The translations under genes and the position numbers were made by a program. From Allomuricauda sp. (lineage in GTDB: Bacteria > Bacteroidota > Bacteroidia > Flavobacteriales > Flavobacteriaceae), in the NCBI RefSeq assembly GCF_002699205.1, contig NZ_PABT01000023.1, forward strand, positions 62,001-126,000: a DNA stretch of 64,000 nucleotides, read 5' to 3'. Shown here piece after piece: positions 25,706-34,841 of this stretch; position 1 is the first letter of the stretch; every line of letters begins with the position of its first letter. The notes beneath the pieces are model-generated. The model was not told the DNA's origin, searched no databases, and saw nothing but the letters and a program-made list of their open reading frames with translations.

Positions 25706-27397
25706 CTATTTCCTGAAAAACTTGCAGGTAAAGGTGGTCGAGTTGCCCACATTATCGGTTACGGTAACTTTCAAATCACATTCGGTATCGTTAATAATAT
25801 TGTCTTCAAAGTTGTAGGTTATCGTGTTTGTTTTGGGTTCGTACTCCATCAGAATCCATTTTCCGTTTAAAGTGGCCGAATAGGTGTCAATGCCACTGAG
25901 GTCGTCGGCAATGGTTAGGCTCAGGTAGTTGTAATTGCTCAGCCATTGTTTTTCCTTGAAGTTTTTTGGCTTGACCGTAGGGGCAATGCTGTCCCTTACC
26001 AAAGTGTAGGTGCCCAACGTACGGGTTCTGGTAGTAAAAGAACCGTCCCGCTTGTAGGTTTTTGAGTAAGAGGGCCTCATTTTACTGTCCAGATGGGCAA
26101 TGAACATTTGCTTCCTTTCCTCGGGCGAATATTTTGACGGGTCAAAACTTATAGTGAAATTTCGGTGTGCTGCCACACTATTGTCGTGTATGGTGACGGT
26201 ATCGCTCCCTTTTTCCAGGTTGATGAAGAAATCCTCATAAAATGTATTTGCGGGAAAAAAAACCTTTGCGCCCCCTAGGTCAAAATTATTGGGCTTATTG
26301 GCAATCACAAAATGGTCTGTGGTTTTATCTTGCTTGGCAATTTTCACCTCTTGTTTTTTTCCCTCTATTGGAATGATCAGTTTGGTGGTATTCCCGGCCA
26401 GGTCGGAGATGAGCAGTTCCACATTGTAGGACATGCCTTCTTCTACATTTATTTTGCCGTCGTTATAGAGCGATTTATAAATGCTCAAATGATTGTAGGG
26501 TTCTTTGAAACATTTTTGGATACGCTCCCTATGATCATAAAAATGGGCGTAATCAATAAGGGTGTTTATATACCGGGTTTCCCCAAAGGAGAAAGAATCA
26601 AAATCAAATTCAGAGTAAACCCTTCCATTGACAATTTGTTTTATGGCATAAACCCCATTTTTGTTCGCGGCCATGTCCAAGCGGTCAAAACTGTTGACTC
26701 CAAAACCAATGGTGCCTATGGCGCTTACTTTATCGGCCAAATACGATCCGTCAGCCTGTCTTGTATAGTTCAATTGAATTTTTTTGGCACTTTGGTTAAT
26801 CAAAGCGTCGTCGGACAATGGATATCCAAACAACTCCAGAATGGATGGGTCTGTGGCATCCCTAACGTCATAACCGTACAGGAGTGGATTGGTGGGTTTG
26901 CCGTTTACACTGTTGCGTATCTCAAAATGAAGATGGGGCCCCGCAGAACCTCCAGTGTTTCCCGAGTAGGCGATAATGTCCCCTTTTGCTACCTTGAGCT
27001 CACCATAATCGGGGAACATTTCCACTTCGTAGGATTGTTTTTCATACTGTACTTTTTTTACATACTCCTCTATCCCGGGGCCAAATTTTTTAAGGTGGGC
27101 ATACACCGAGGTATACCCGTTGGGATGGGCAATGTATAGGGCCTTCCCGTAGCCCCAGTGCGAGACCTTGATACGTGTGACGGTGCCATCCCCAATGGCA
27201 TAAACCGGCAGACCTTCTCTTTGCTGGGTCTTGATGTCCATTCCGGAATGGAAGTGGTTTGAACGGAGTTCACCGAACGTCCCGGCCAAAACCAAGGGAA
27301 TATCCAAAGGGGAACGAAAAGTATCTTGGGGATATTTCTTTTGGGCAGAAACCAATATTGTTATCAAAAAGAAAGCTAAAAAGAAGTTGCAGCGCAT
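25706..27397 (-). CDS. Secreted M23-family metallopeptidase (LytM-type)
   Basis: Periplasmic or surface peptidase likely to cut peptidoglycan cross-bridges. A signal peptide (1-18) is followed by the M23 domain (about 35-165) with zinc ligands H50 and D54 (HFHSGMD) and the catalytic/ligand pair H155 and H157 (GPHLHFEIR). The remaining ~390 residues are beta-rich (Ig-like, LTIADDLSGIDTYSATLNGK near the end) and probably bind the wall or another protein. At 563 residues it is long for the family, as usual in Bacteroidetes. All metal ligands are present. Confidence 0.93.
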   Translation of the reverse strand: MRCNFFLAFFLITILVSAQKKYPQDTFRSPLDIPLVLAGTFGELRSNHFHSGMDIKTQQREGLPVYAIGDGTVTRIKVSHWGYGKALYIAHPNGYTSVYAHLKKFGPGIEEYVKKVQYEKQSYEVEMFPDYGELKVAKGDIIAYSGNTGGSAGPHLHFEIRNSVNGKPTNPLLYGYDVRDATDPSILELFGYPLSDDALINQSAKKIQLNYTRQADGSYLADKVSAIGTIGFGVNSFDRLDMAANKNGVYAIKQIVNGRVYSEFDFDSFSFGETRYINTLIDYAHFYDHRERIQKCFKEPYNHLSIYKSLYNDGKINVEEGMSYNVELLISDLAGNTTKLIIPIEGKKQEVKIAKQDKTTDHFVIANKPNNFDLGGAKVFFPANTFYEDFFINLEKGSDTVTIHDNSVAAHRNFTISFDPSKYSPEERKQMFIAHLDSKMRPSYSKTYKRDGSFTTRTRTLGTYTLVRDSIAPTVKPKNFKEKQWLSNYNYLSLTIADDLSGIDTYSATLNGKWILMEYEPKTNTITYNFEDNIINDTECDLKVTVTDNVGNSTTFTCKFFRK

Positions 27398-27505
27398 ATA
27401 AACATCAATATTTGCCTACGAAAGTAACCAATGTTTTGATTTGAGAAAAAGATTTAAGAAACCTCTTACGGCTTTGCGATGCTTAAAGAATAAATCTTAA
27501 AAGTA

Positions 27506-27536
27506 TTGCGAGGTTGTGTCAGGTTGGTTAACTTTG
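27506..27536 (+). promoter_or_regulatory. Promoter of the coiled-coil/zapA operon
   Basis: TTG (27506-27508), 20-bp spacer, TAACTTTG (27529-27536): full match to TTG-N17-23-TAnnTTTG. Start near 27542, which favours the ATG at 27563 over the upstream TTG/ATG candidates. Confidence 0.7.
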
Positions 27537-27562
27537 TGTGATACGTATTGTTGTTTGCATAT

Positions 27563-27853
27563 ATGGGCGAACTTGTTGAGATTGTGGATTCTTTAGAGAA
27601 TAAGGTGAGCAAGCTGCTGCACAAAATGGAGCTGTTGCACCAAGCCAATGCCAAGTTGAAGAAGGAATTGGAACTTCTGAAGGAAGAAAACGAACTTAAA
27701 CAGAATGCACTAAAAGAATGGGAGGAAAAATATGACTCCCTAAAAATGGCAAACACAATACTGGGTAGTAATACTAGTAAAACAGAAGCAAAGCTCAAGA
27801 TAAATACATTGATTCGCGAAATTGACGTTTGTATTGCCAAATTAGCGGATTGA
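27563..27853 (+). CDS. Small coiled-coil protein upstream of zapA
   Basis: A 96-residue, almost fully helical protein (MGELVEIVDSLENKVSKLLH, then leucine heptads through about residue 65) with a short C-terminal helix (INTLIREIDVCIAKLAD). It precedes zapA by 14 bp and shares its promoter. Size, heptads and position resemble ZapB-type or FtsB-type division helpers, so a ZapA partner is a reasonable inference, but the sequence itself is not diagnostic. Confidence 0.75.
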   Translation: MGELVEIVDSLENKVSKLLHKMELLHQANAKLKKELELLKEENELKQNALKEWEEKYDSLKMANTILGSNTSKTEAKLKINTLIREIDVCIAKLAD

Positions 27854-27867
27854 TCGGTACCGAAATT

Positions 27868-28161
27868 ATGGACGAGAAGCTCAAAATAAAGCTTTCCATT
27901 GCAGATAGGGTTTATCCGTTGACGATTGATCCAAAGCAGGAGGAAGGGTTGCGCAAAGCGGCCAAGAACATAGAAAATCTGGCAAAAAAGTTTGAGCAAA
28001 ACTATGCCGTTCGGGATAAGCAGGATGTGTTGGCCATGTGTGCCTTACAATTTGCTTCCAAGATTGAGCAAGGTGGAATAGAACGTTCAGAAAATGCAGA
28101 GGCCGCCATGCAGCGCCTTAGGGCATTGGACGAATTGGTCCATTCCAAATTGGGGGAATAA
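27868..28161 (+). CDS. zapA: Cell division protein ZapA
   Basis: Promotes bundling of FtsZ filaments at mid-cell. The 97-residue protein starts MDEKLKIKLSIADRVYPLTI (the ATG at 27868, not an earlier in-frame codon that would overlap the upstream gene). An N-terminal beta-rich head is followed by the long C-terminal helix with MCALQFASKIEQ. Second gene of the coiled-coil/zapA transcript, with 6S RNA directly downstream, an arrangement also known near ssrS in other bacteria. Confidence 0.9.
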   Translation: MDEKLKIKLSIADRVYPLTIDPKQEEGLRKAAKNIENLAKKFEQNYAVRDKQDVLAMCALQFASKIEQGGIERSENAEAAMQRLRALDELVHSKLGE

Positions 28162-28184
28162 GTTCTTTTAAATAAAATATTGTT

Positions 28185-28358
28185 ACTGCCCACATTGGTA
28201 ATTAATTTTTGACAAACTCAACACTATTATTATTAGAAAGGGTGAGTTTAGATTGTAAAAGCAGGCCCTACCTGTATAGGGATCCTTGATCAGTCTGTTA
28301 GCCCTAAACCTGTAATTTGGAGTTTGTACAAAACTTCGGCCGATGTGGGCTTTTTTTT
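28185..28358 (+). ncRNA. ssrS: 6S RNA (6S-Flavo type)
   Basis: About 174 nt between zapA and rny fold into a long, interrupted 6S-like hairpin. The ends pair as GCCCACAT (28188-28195) with ATGTGGGC (28343-28350). The next arm is ACAAACTC (28211-28218) with GAGTTTGT. Beyond a large internal bubble GTTTAG pairs with CTAAAC, and the tip is CCCTA-CCTGTA-TAGGG. The closing arm is followed by nine T, which ends the transcript. 6S RNA mimics an open promoter and sequesters RNA polymerase holoenzyme in stationary phase. The family call rests on structure and on the zapA-ssrS-rny order, not on a covariance-model search; exact ends are approximate. Confidence 0.8.
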
Positions 28359-28377
28359 TAACTAAACACAAGCAAAC

Positions 28378-29949
28378 ATGGATAATATCATAGTAATTGT
28401 TGTAGCAGCTGTTGTGGGGCTGGCAATAGGATTCGCAATTGCCAAGATGATGGAGAAGGGCAAAGCATCCAAGACTATTGCCAACGCAAAGAGAGAAGCG
28501 GCAAATATCATTAAGGAAGCGAAGAAAGAAGGGGAAAGTATAAAGAAAGATAAGATTTTCCAGGCCAAAGAAAAGTTTTTGGAACTGAAAGCGGAACATG
28601 AGAAGGTCATTATCAATAAGGACAAAAAAATTGGTGAGGCCGAAAAGAGAACAAGGGACAAGGAATCCCAAGTAAGCAGTGAACTGGCCAAGAACAAAAA
28701 ACTGAACGAACAGCTACAGGAAAAAATAAAAGAGGTCGCCTACAAGAGTGAAATCCTCGAGAAAAAACAATCCGAAGTAGAGAAACTCCATAAAAGTCAA
28801 GTGCAGCAATTGGAGGTCATTTCTGGCCTTTCTGCCGAGGATGCCAAAGCACAATTGTTGGAATCTTTAAAGGAAACCGCTAAAAGTGATGCCATGGCCT
28901 ACCTTCAAAATACTATGGAGGAAGCAAAACTTACTGCACAGCAAGAGGCCCGTAAAATTGTGATTAATACCATCCAGCGAATAGGGACCGAAGAAGCTGT
29001 GGAGAACTGTGTATCCGTTTTCAATCTGGAGTCTGATGATGTAAAAGGCCGTATAATTGGCCGTGAGGGAAGAAACATCCGTGCCTTGGAATCTGCCACC
29101 GGAGTGGAGATCATTGTGGACGATACCCCGGAGGCCATCATATTGTCTTGCTTTGATTCGGTAAGAAGGGAAGTTGCCCGATTGTCCTTGCACAGATTGG
29201 TCACCGATGGAAGAATTCACCCTGCCCGTATCGAAGAGGTGGTGAAGAAGACCGAAAAGCAGATCAACGAGGAAATAGCCGAAATTGGAAAACGAACAGT
29301 AATTGACCTGGGGATCCATGGATTGCACCCGGAATTGATAAAAGCTGTGGGCCGAATGAAATATCGTTCCTCTTACGGGCAAAATTTATTGCAGCATTCA
29401 AGGGAAGTTGCAAAACTTTGCGGGGTAATGGCAGCGGAATTGGGGCTGAACCCAAAATTGGCCAAACGGGCCGGATTGCTCCATGATATTGGAAAGGTAC
29501 CGATGGCCGAAGTTGAGGTCGAGACACCACACGCTATTCTGGGAATGCAATGGGCCCAGAAATACGGAGAAAAAGATGAGGTGTGCAATGCGATCGGAGC
29601 CCACCACGATGAAATTGAAATGACCACATTGATTTCCCCCATAGTGCAGGTGTGTGACGCCATTAGCGGGGCGCGTCCCGGGGCAAGAAGACAAGTACTG
29701 GATTCCTATATCCAACGTTTGAAGGATTTGGAGGACATTGCCTTTGGTTTCAATGGGGTACAGAAAGCCTATGCCATCCAAGCCGGTAGGGAACTCCGTG
29801 TGATCGTGGAAAGTGAAAAAGTGAACGATGACAAGGCGGCTGAACTGTCTTTTGAAATCTCGCAAAAAATTCAGACGGATATGACATATCCCGGTCAGGT
29901 AAAGGTCACCGTCATTCGTGAGACCCGATCAGTGAACGTGGCCAAATAA
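28378..29949 (+). CDS. rny: Ribonuclease Y
   Basis: Membrane-anchored endoribonuclease that starts mRNA decay. An N-terminal membrane helix (about 3-22), a long coiled coil (about 30-170), a KH domain (about 205-275; [20 protein letters not shown]) and an HD domain (about 335-430) make up 523 residues. The HD metal ligands are in [18 protein letters not shown] and GAHHDEIE. It replaces RNase E as the main decay endonuclease in lineages such as this. It lies 20 bp downstream of the 6S RNA. Confidence 0.97.
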   Translation: MDNIIVIVVAAVVGLAIGFAIAKMMEKGKASKTIANAKREAANIIKEAKKEGESIKKDKIFQAKEKFLELKAEHEKVIINKDKKIGEAEKRTRDKESQVSSELAKNKKLNEQLQEKIKEVAYKSEILEKKQSEVEKLHKSQVQQLEVISGLSAEDAKAQLLESLKETAKSDAMAYLQNTMEEAKLTAQQEARKIVINTIQRIGTEEAVENCVSVFNLESDDVKGRIIGREGRNIRALESATGVEIIVDDTPEAIILSCFDSVRREVARLSLHRLVTDGRIHPARIEEVVKKTEKQINEEIAEIGKRTVIDLGIHGLHPELIKAVGRMKYRSSYGQNLLQHSREVAKLCGVMAAELGLNPKLAKRAGLLHDIGKVPMAEVEVETPHAILGMQWAQKYGEKDEVCNAIGAHHDEIEMTTLISPIVQVCDAISGARPGARRQVLDSYIQRLKDLEDIAFGFNGVQKAYAIQAGRELRVIVESEKVNDDKAAELSFEISQKIQTDMTYPGQVKVTVIRETRSVNVAK

Positions 29950-29959
29950 GCCCAAGGGT

Positions 29960-31207
29960 TTAATCTTTGATGTTGTTTAAAATCCAGGGCAACGGAATTT
30001 CATCATATTGTGTGCTTGACCTATTGGTAGTGCTTGTCCCATTTTTTGACATTACCACAAGCCACATATTATCTCCATAGGTGATAGAAGTTATGGAATA
30101 GCCTTTATTTGTCCTTTCTTTGATCCAATCAAAAGGATATTCGGTTTGGGTTTTCCATGATTGGGCCCCGAGTTTGGAACCTTTGCTCATTGTCAATGCC
30201 CATAGACCGTTTCCATAGGTCGCCGAAGTGATTGCATAGTTTTCATTCCAATTGTCAATGATCCAATCCCTTGGGATCTCAACACTGGTTTTCCATTTTT
30301 GGGTTTCAAAACCGGTATTTTTGTCCATGACCACGTACCAGTTGCCTTCGCCGCTCGTCATTGAAGTAATACTATATTCATTGTACCATTTTTCGTTTAT
30401 CCAGTCCTTGGGAAAGGTACTGGACATTTTCCAAGATTGTGGTCCCAGCCCATATCCTTTACTCATAACGACCACAAAAGTGCTTTTGCTTTCATCAAAA
30501 TCTAGGGCTGTGATGTAAAAATCTTGATCCCATTGGCTTTTGATCCAGTCGCGAGGGTAGTCTTGGGATTCTTTTATTCTTTGTTCAGTGTAGTTTGTCA
30601 GATTGTTGTCGTCAATAACAGTGGCCCAAACAGATTTTGTATCTATCCCATTTGCCAATACGGTCACCGATTTGTCAACAACAGGAAAGGACAATTCCCC
30701 CTTGTTTAAAAACAGGAGTAGCTGGAACAAGGATTCGTCTTCGTTGAAATAATCATCCAAATACCCTTTTGTGAGCGCATTGGGATTCAATCGGACCCAA
30801 TACAACATGGGTTGCATATATTGGGTAATGTCCCCACCACTATATTCATTGTCATCTACAGTATAAGCTTTGTAATTTCCGTTGCCATCGTCCTCCAAAT
30901 AGAAATTATCTGCCGAGTAGCCCGTATCTGTTGCCCCCCTTACTATGGTAGCATCAGTTCCATCCAGGTATCTGTCCGTGGTTCCATCCGATTTTTCAAA
31001 ACTTTTATAGGTACATCCAAAATTTGCTAATTTGTCCAATCCATTTATATAATATTTTACCCGCACCAGGGATTCATTTTTTTCGTAAAAAATGATCAGG
31101 GCCGTATACTTTGTTTCACCACTGATCCAGCTGGCTTCGAAGTATTCTTGGGAATAACCTATAAATGTGGTGAATAAAATAATACCTAGAATGAATGATT
31201 TGTTCAT
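29960..31207 (-). CDS. Secreted protein with about five DUF7477-like WD/W-rich repeats
   Basis: A 415-residue protein with a signal peptide (MNKSFILGIILFTTFIGYSQ). Residues 20-185 form a separate N-terminal region. From about 190 to 410 a unit of about 46 residues repeats: W-x-VVMSKG...G..Q.WK(T)...(Y/F)P-x-DWI-x-x-W-x-x-x-YSIT(S/A). Copies start near 193 (degenerate), 245, 290, 336 and 381. The units resemble the C-terminal repeats of plant MUT9-like casein kinases (DUF7477), which here lack any kinase. Probably a beta-propeller or beta-solenoid binding surface. ATG at 31207; it is convergent with rny with 10 bp between stops. Function unknown. Confidence 0.75.
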   Translation of the reverse strand: MNKSFILGIILFTTFIGYSQEYFEASWISGETKYTALIIFYEKNESLVRVKYYINGLDKLANFGCTYKSFEKSDGTTDRYLDGTDATIVRGATDTGYSADNFYLEDDGNGNYKAYTVDDNEYSGGDITQYMQPMLYWVRLNPNALTKGYLDDYFNEDESLFQLLLFLNKGELSFPVVDKSVTVLANGIDTKSVWATVIDDNNLTNYTEQRIKESQDYPRDWIKSQWDQDFYITALDFDESKSTFVVVMSKGYGLGPQSWKMSSTFPKDWINEKWYNEYSITSMTSGEGNWYVVMDKNTGFETQKWKTSVEIPRDWIIDNWNENYAITSATYGNGLWALTMSKGSKLGAQSWKTQTEYPFDWIKERTNKGYSITSITYGDNMWLVVMSKNGTSTTNRSSTQYDEIPLPWILNNIKD

Positions 31208-31447
31208 GGGGTTTGGGTTGGTGGTTGATTTAGTTTTGAAAGTCAAGGTTTCGATTTAACGCTAAAAAAACCAAAAAAATATGATGTAATGCCCGAAAAA
31301 CAGAAAGAAACGCATCTTTTTATATACACTCCTTTTTTATACCTGTTTTTTTGAGATTTGTTCAAGAACGAATGAACTGACAATTATCATACTTTTCCAG
31401 TTGGAATCAAGGTAACTTCATTGAAGAAATTTTAAACTACTGGAACG

Positions 31448-31873
31448 ATGAAAATTGGTGTACCTGTTTCGAAAATAATGACCAAAAATTTGGTCACGTT
31501 GAGCACCAAAGATGATTTGGTGACCGCTGAACGACTTTTTAAAAAACATCATATAAGACATATCCCCGTGGTCGAGGGCAGCTTGATCAAAGGAATGTTG
31601 AGCCTTACGGATTTAATGCGCATCAGTTTTGCAGACGCCATCGATGAACACGAGGAAGTTGTGGATACCATTGTTTACAATATGTTCACGATTCCACAAG
31701 TTATGGTGCACGATGTGGTGAGCGTAACTTCTGATACCACCATTAAGGAGGTGGCCGAAATTTTGGCCAAAAGGGAATTTCACGCTTTGCCCGTGGTTGA
31801 CAATGGAAAGCTTAAAGGAATCGTTACAACAACGGATCTTATAAAATACTTTTTGAAAAGTATTGACGAGTAA
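31448..31873 (+). CDS. Tandem CBS-domain protein
   Basis: A 141-residue protein that is only a CBS pair: MTKNLVTLSTKDDLVTAERL, RHIPVVEGSLIKGMLSLTDL; then VHDVVSVTSDTTIKEVAEIL and FHALPVVDNGKLKGIVTTTD. CBS pairs bind adenosyl nucleotides (AMP, ATP, SAM) and regulate a partner; no partner domain or neighbour is evident. Single gene between a divergent secreted protein and the convergent DUF349 gene. Confidence 0.9.
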   Translation: MKIGVPVSKIMTKNLVTLSTKDDLVTAERLFKKHHIRHIPVVEGSLIKGMLSLTDLMRISFADAIDEHEEVVDTIVYNMFTIPQVMVHDVVSVTSDTTIKEVAEILAKREFHALPVVDNGKLKGIVTTTDLIKYFLKSIDE

Positions 31874-31913
31874 GCAATGTAGGTTCTAATGGAATTGGAA
31901 AGGGCTGGGTAGC

Positions 31914-33968
31914 TTATTCTTCTTCATTGCCATTCTCTTCTTCCTCGATTTCTTTATTGATTTTATGCTCAAGTATATTGAGCTTTTTCATCTTTTCCTT
32001 CCAAGTTTGAAGTGCTTCCTTTTGCTTGTTCAGATTATTGATGACTTCCTTTACCAAAGGATTGTCTTCGGAATTGCCGGAGAAAAACTGAAGGTTGTTC
32101 TCCAATTGGCGAATTTCTGATTTTACTTCATCAATCTTACGTTTCACAAAGACTCGTTCGTTACCGATAGCGTAATTGTCTTCTGTTTTGGCAAGTTCCT
32201 GTACCTTATTGCCATATTTGAGCAGTTCCGATTCCTGTTTGCTAATCCCCAATTTTTTGAAAAGAGCATCCACAATTTTGTTGAACTTACTGTTGATGTG
32301 CTTTTTGTTGTAGGGAATACGCCCGTATTTTTTCCATTCGGCCAAAAATGCTTTGAGTTCTTCAAGGTCTTTCTTTTGGTCGCCGCTCAATTCAAACTTT
32401 TTTAGGCGGTCAAGACATTCGCTTTTCTTTTTGAAATTTTCGAACTCCTCGTTGTGCGCCTCATTCCTTTCTGCATGCAAACGATCGAAGTAATGGTTGC
32501 AGGCATCCTTGAATTCCTTCCATATTTTATCGGAAAATTTTCTGGGAACATGACCGATTTTCTTCCAGTCCTGCTGTATGCGCTTCATTTTGGGGGTAAC
32601 CTCTTCCCAATCATCACTATCCTTCAAGGAGATGGCCAAGGCCAAGAGCTCTTTTTTCTTTTCCAGGTTGATTTGTTGCTCCTTTTTCTGATTTTTATAA
32701 AACGCATTTTTGGACCTGTTGAACTTACGGACGGTTTCTTTAAAATTCCTCCAAGTTTCCTCGTTTACTTTTTGTGGTACCTTGCCGGCCTTGAAGAATG
32801 ATTCCCTAAGGGCTTCCACTTCCTTTATCTGTTGCTGGATACCTCTATGGTTGTCCGCAACATTCTCCGCAATTTTTGCTATCGCAGCAATGATTTCATT
32901 TTTCTTCTCGAGGTTTTTCTCGTACTCCTTTTCCAGTTCTTGGAAATGTTCCTGCCTACGTTGGTGCATCGCCTTTGTAGCGTTACTGAACTTTTCCCAG
33001 ATTTCTTCTCGGTGCTCTTTGGCCACAGGGCCGATATCTTCCTTCCAAATCTTATGGAGCGTCTGCAGTTCCCTAAAAGCTTTGCCCAGATCGGGTTCTT
33101 CCACCAAGGCTTCCGCACGCTCTACCAGTTTTTTCTTTTCCTCAAGGTTGTGCTTAAAATCTAAATCGCGCAATTCACGGTTCAAGTGCAGAAAATCGTA
33201 AAAGATTTCCATATGATGGTGGTAGGTGCGCCAAACATCATTGTAATTGGTACGAGGAATGGGACCTGCATTTTTCCAGCGGTTCTGCAGGTCTTTGAAA
33301 TTGTTATAGGTGGTGTTGATATCCTCTTCTATATCAATCAGTCCTTTCAACTCTTCTATGATATCCAACCTTTTTTTTAGGTTGTCCTTTAAGGTCTGGT
33401 CCAGTTGTTTATAGTACTGGTCCCGTTTTTCACGAAAGTCGGCATAGACTTCATTGAATTGTCTTTTGGCTACGGAATTGTATCGAAAATCTATTTCGTT
33501 TCCTCCTTTGGATACAAATTCTTCCTTTTTCTCATCGATAAATTCCTGGAATTTTTGGTCGAACTCGTATTTTATGGCGCTGACATGTTTGTTGATTGCC
33601 TGTACTTTTTCGTTCTTGACCAAGCGTTGCAGTTCCCCCACAAGGTTTTCCATGGACATGGAATGGTAGTCCAACATCGGGATGGTGTGACGCTTTTCGT
33701 TTTCCGCATCTTCCGCATCTTCCGCATTGGATTCGTCTATTTCATCCAGATGTTCGTTGGAATCGTTCTTTACAGTAATTCCTTCATCCTTCTGTGTTTC
33801 GGAAGCTGAATCCTTTTCGGGCTTTTTTTCTTCCTCGCTTTTGGACGTTGTTTCTTCGGACACTTTTGGTTCTGCTTGATTGCTTTCTTCCAAATGTCCT
33901 TTTGTATTTTCTGACGTTTCTTCTATTCCACCTTCAGCTTGCTGAAGTTTACCATCGTTTTCCTGCAT
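31914..33968 (-). CDS. DUF349 repeat protein
   Basis: A very charged protein of 684 residues. The first ~110 residues are acidic and disordered (many E, S, K, D). From about 130 to 620 the DUF349 unit repeats about five times, each with a W-rich core such as LQNRWKNAGPIPRTNYNDVW, IQQDWKKIGHVPRKFSDKIW and FLAEWKKYGRIPYNKKHINS. The C-terminal 60 residues are a coiled coil with an acidic tail. No signal peptide. Helical scaffold with unknown partner; DUF349 proteins are often nucleic-acid or ribosome linked, which is not shown here. Confidence 0.88.
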   Translation of the reverse strand: MQENDGKLQQAEGGIEETSENTKGHLEESNQAEPKVSEETTSKSEEEKKPEKDSASETQKDEGITVKNDSNEHLDEIDESNAEDAEDAENEKRHTIPMLDYHSMSMENLVGELQRLVKNEKVQAINKHVSAIKYEFDQKFQEFIDEKKEEFVSKGGNEIDFRYNSVAKRQFNEVYADFREKRDQYYKQLDQTLKDNLKKRLDIIEELKGLIDIEEDINTTYNNFKDLQNRWKNAGPIPRTNYNDVWRTYHHHMEIFYDFLHLNRELRDLDFKHNLEEKKKLVERAEALVEEPDLGKAFRELQTLHKIWKEDIGPVAKEHREEIWEKFSNATKAMHQRRQEHFQELEKEYEKNLEKKNEIIAAIAKIAENVADNHRGIQQQIKEVEALRESFFKAGKVPQKVNEETWRNFKETVRKFNRSKNAFYKNQKKEQQINLEKKKELLALAISLKDSDDWEEVTPKMKRIQQDWKKIGHVPRKFSDKIWKEFKDACNHYFDRLHAERNEAHNEEFENFKKKSECLDRLKKFELSGDQKKDLEELKAFLAEWKKYGRIPYNKKHINSKFNKIVDALFKKLGISKQESELLKYGNKVQELAKTEDNYAIGNERVFVKRKIDEVKSEIRQLENNLQFFSGNSEDNPLVKEVINNLNKQKEALQTWKEKMKKLNILEHKINKEIEEEENGNEEE

Positions 33969-34109
33969 TAGTAGCTTGTTTACTATTGATTGACGTAAAT
34001 TATAGCCAATTTAACAACTTAATTGTCTAATAGCAAAAGTATTGATTCTTCTTTTGAAGAAGATTATTGTTGTGTGAATAGGACCAATACCTATGTCGAT
34101 TGCCTTTTT

Positions 34110-34841
34110 TTAAGGGTTGTTCCAAATTTCCCAAGATTTTTCTGCTTGGTATTCCAACATTTTTGATCCATTGCAAATAGAGGCTCCATTTGCTTCTCCA
34201 GTGGCCAAGAACGCTGTTTTTTCAGGGTTGTACGTGAGGTCGAACAACAGGTGCTCCGGTCCAATGTATTGGTAGGGGAGTGCAGGTTTGTCTTTGACAT
34301 TCGGGAATGTTCCCAAAGGGGTGCAGTTAATGATCAAGGTGTTTTTTTCTATAATGTCCTTGTCAAGTTCTTCATAGGTGTACTGTCCTTCCTTTTTACT
34401 GCGTGAAACGTAGGTATTTTTAATCTCCATTTGATCCAAAACGAAACAAATGGCTTTGGATGCCCCCCCTGTTCCCAAGACCAAGGCATTCTTGTGATGT
34501 GTTTTTAGATGGGGTTCCAATGATTTTTGAAAACCGTAGGCATCGGTATTGAAGCCTTTTAGACCACTTTCTGTAAATTGAATGGTGTTTACAGCTCCGA
34601 TTTGCTCTGCTGTGGGGTCCAATTCGTCCAAATAGGGGATAACATCTTGTTTATAGGGAATGGTGACATTGAGTCCTTTTAAGTGATCTTGGGCAAGCAC
34701 ATTTTCGAGTTCCGCTATATTTTGAATGTCAAAATTCTCATAGCTATGGTCTGAAAGTCCCAGATGTTTAAATTTTTGTGTGAAATATCCTTGCGAAAAG
34801 GAGTAAGAGATATTTTTACCGAGAAGCCCGTACCTGTTCAT
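34110..34841 (-). CDS. aroE: Shikimate dehydrogenase (NADP+)
   Basis: Reduces 3-dehydroshikimate to shikimate in aromatic amino acid synthesis. NISYSFSQGYF binds shikimate, GLNVTIPYK contains the catalytic lysine, GAVNTIQF and GFNTDAYGF follow, and VLGTGGASKAICFVLDQM is the NADP Rossmann loop. 243 residues from MNRYGLLGKNIS (ATG 34841). An ATG seven codons upstream is also possible. Either start overlaps the 3' end of the DUF368 gene, so translation is coupled. Last gene of the TPR-DUF368-DUF368-aroE run. Confidence 0.95.
   Translation of the reverse strand: MNRYGLLGKNISYSFSQGYFTQKFKHLGLSDHSYENFDIQNIAELENVLAQDHLKGLNVTIPYKQDVIPYLDELDPTAEQIGAVNTIQFTESGLKGFNTDAYGFQKSLEPHLKTHHKNALVLGTGGASKAICFVLDQMEIKNTYVSRSKKEGQYTYEELDKDIIEKNTLIINCTPLGTFPNVKDKPALPYQYIGPEHLLFDLTYNPEKTAFLATGEANGASICNGSKMLEYQAEKSWEIWNNP

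Noticed and set aside
26312-27139. 275-residue plus-strand frame opposite the M23 peptidase
   Set aside because: The minus strand has a complete signal peptide and M23 zinc motif.
27449-27498. Inverted repeat AAGATTTA/TAAATCTT upstream of the zapA operon
   Set aside because: AT-rich arms with a 34-bp spacer; expected often by chance in AT-rich DNA and too weak for a terminator.
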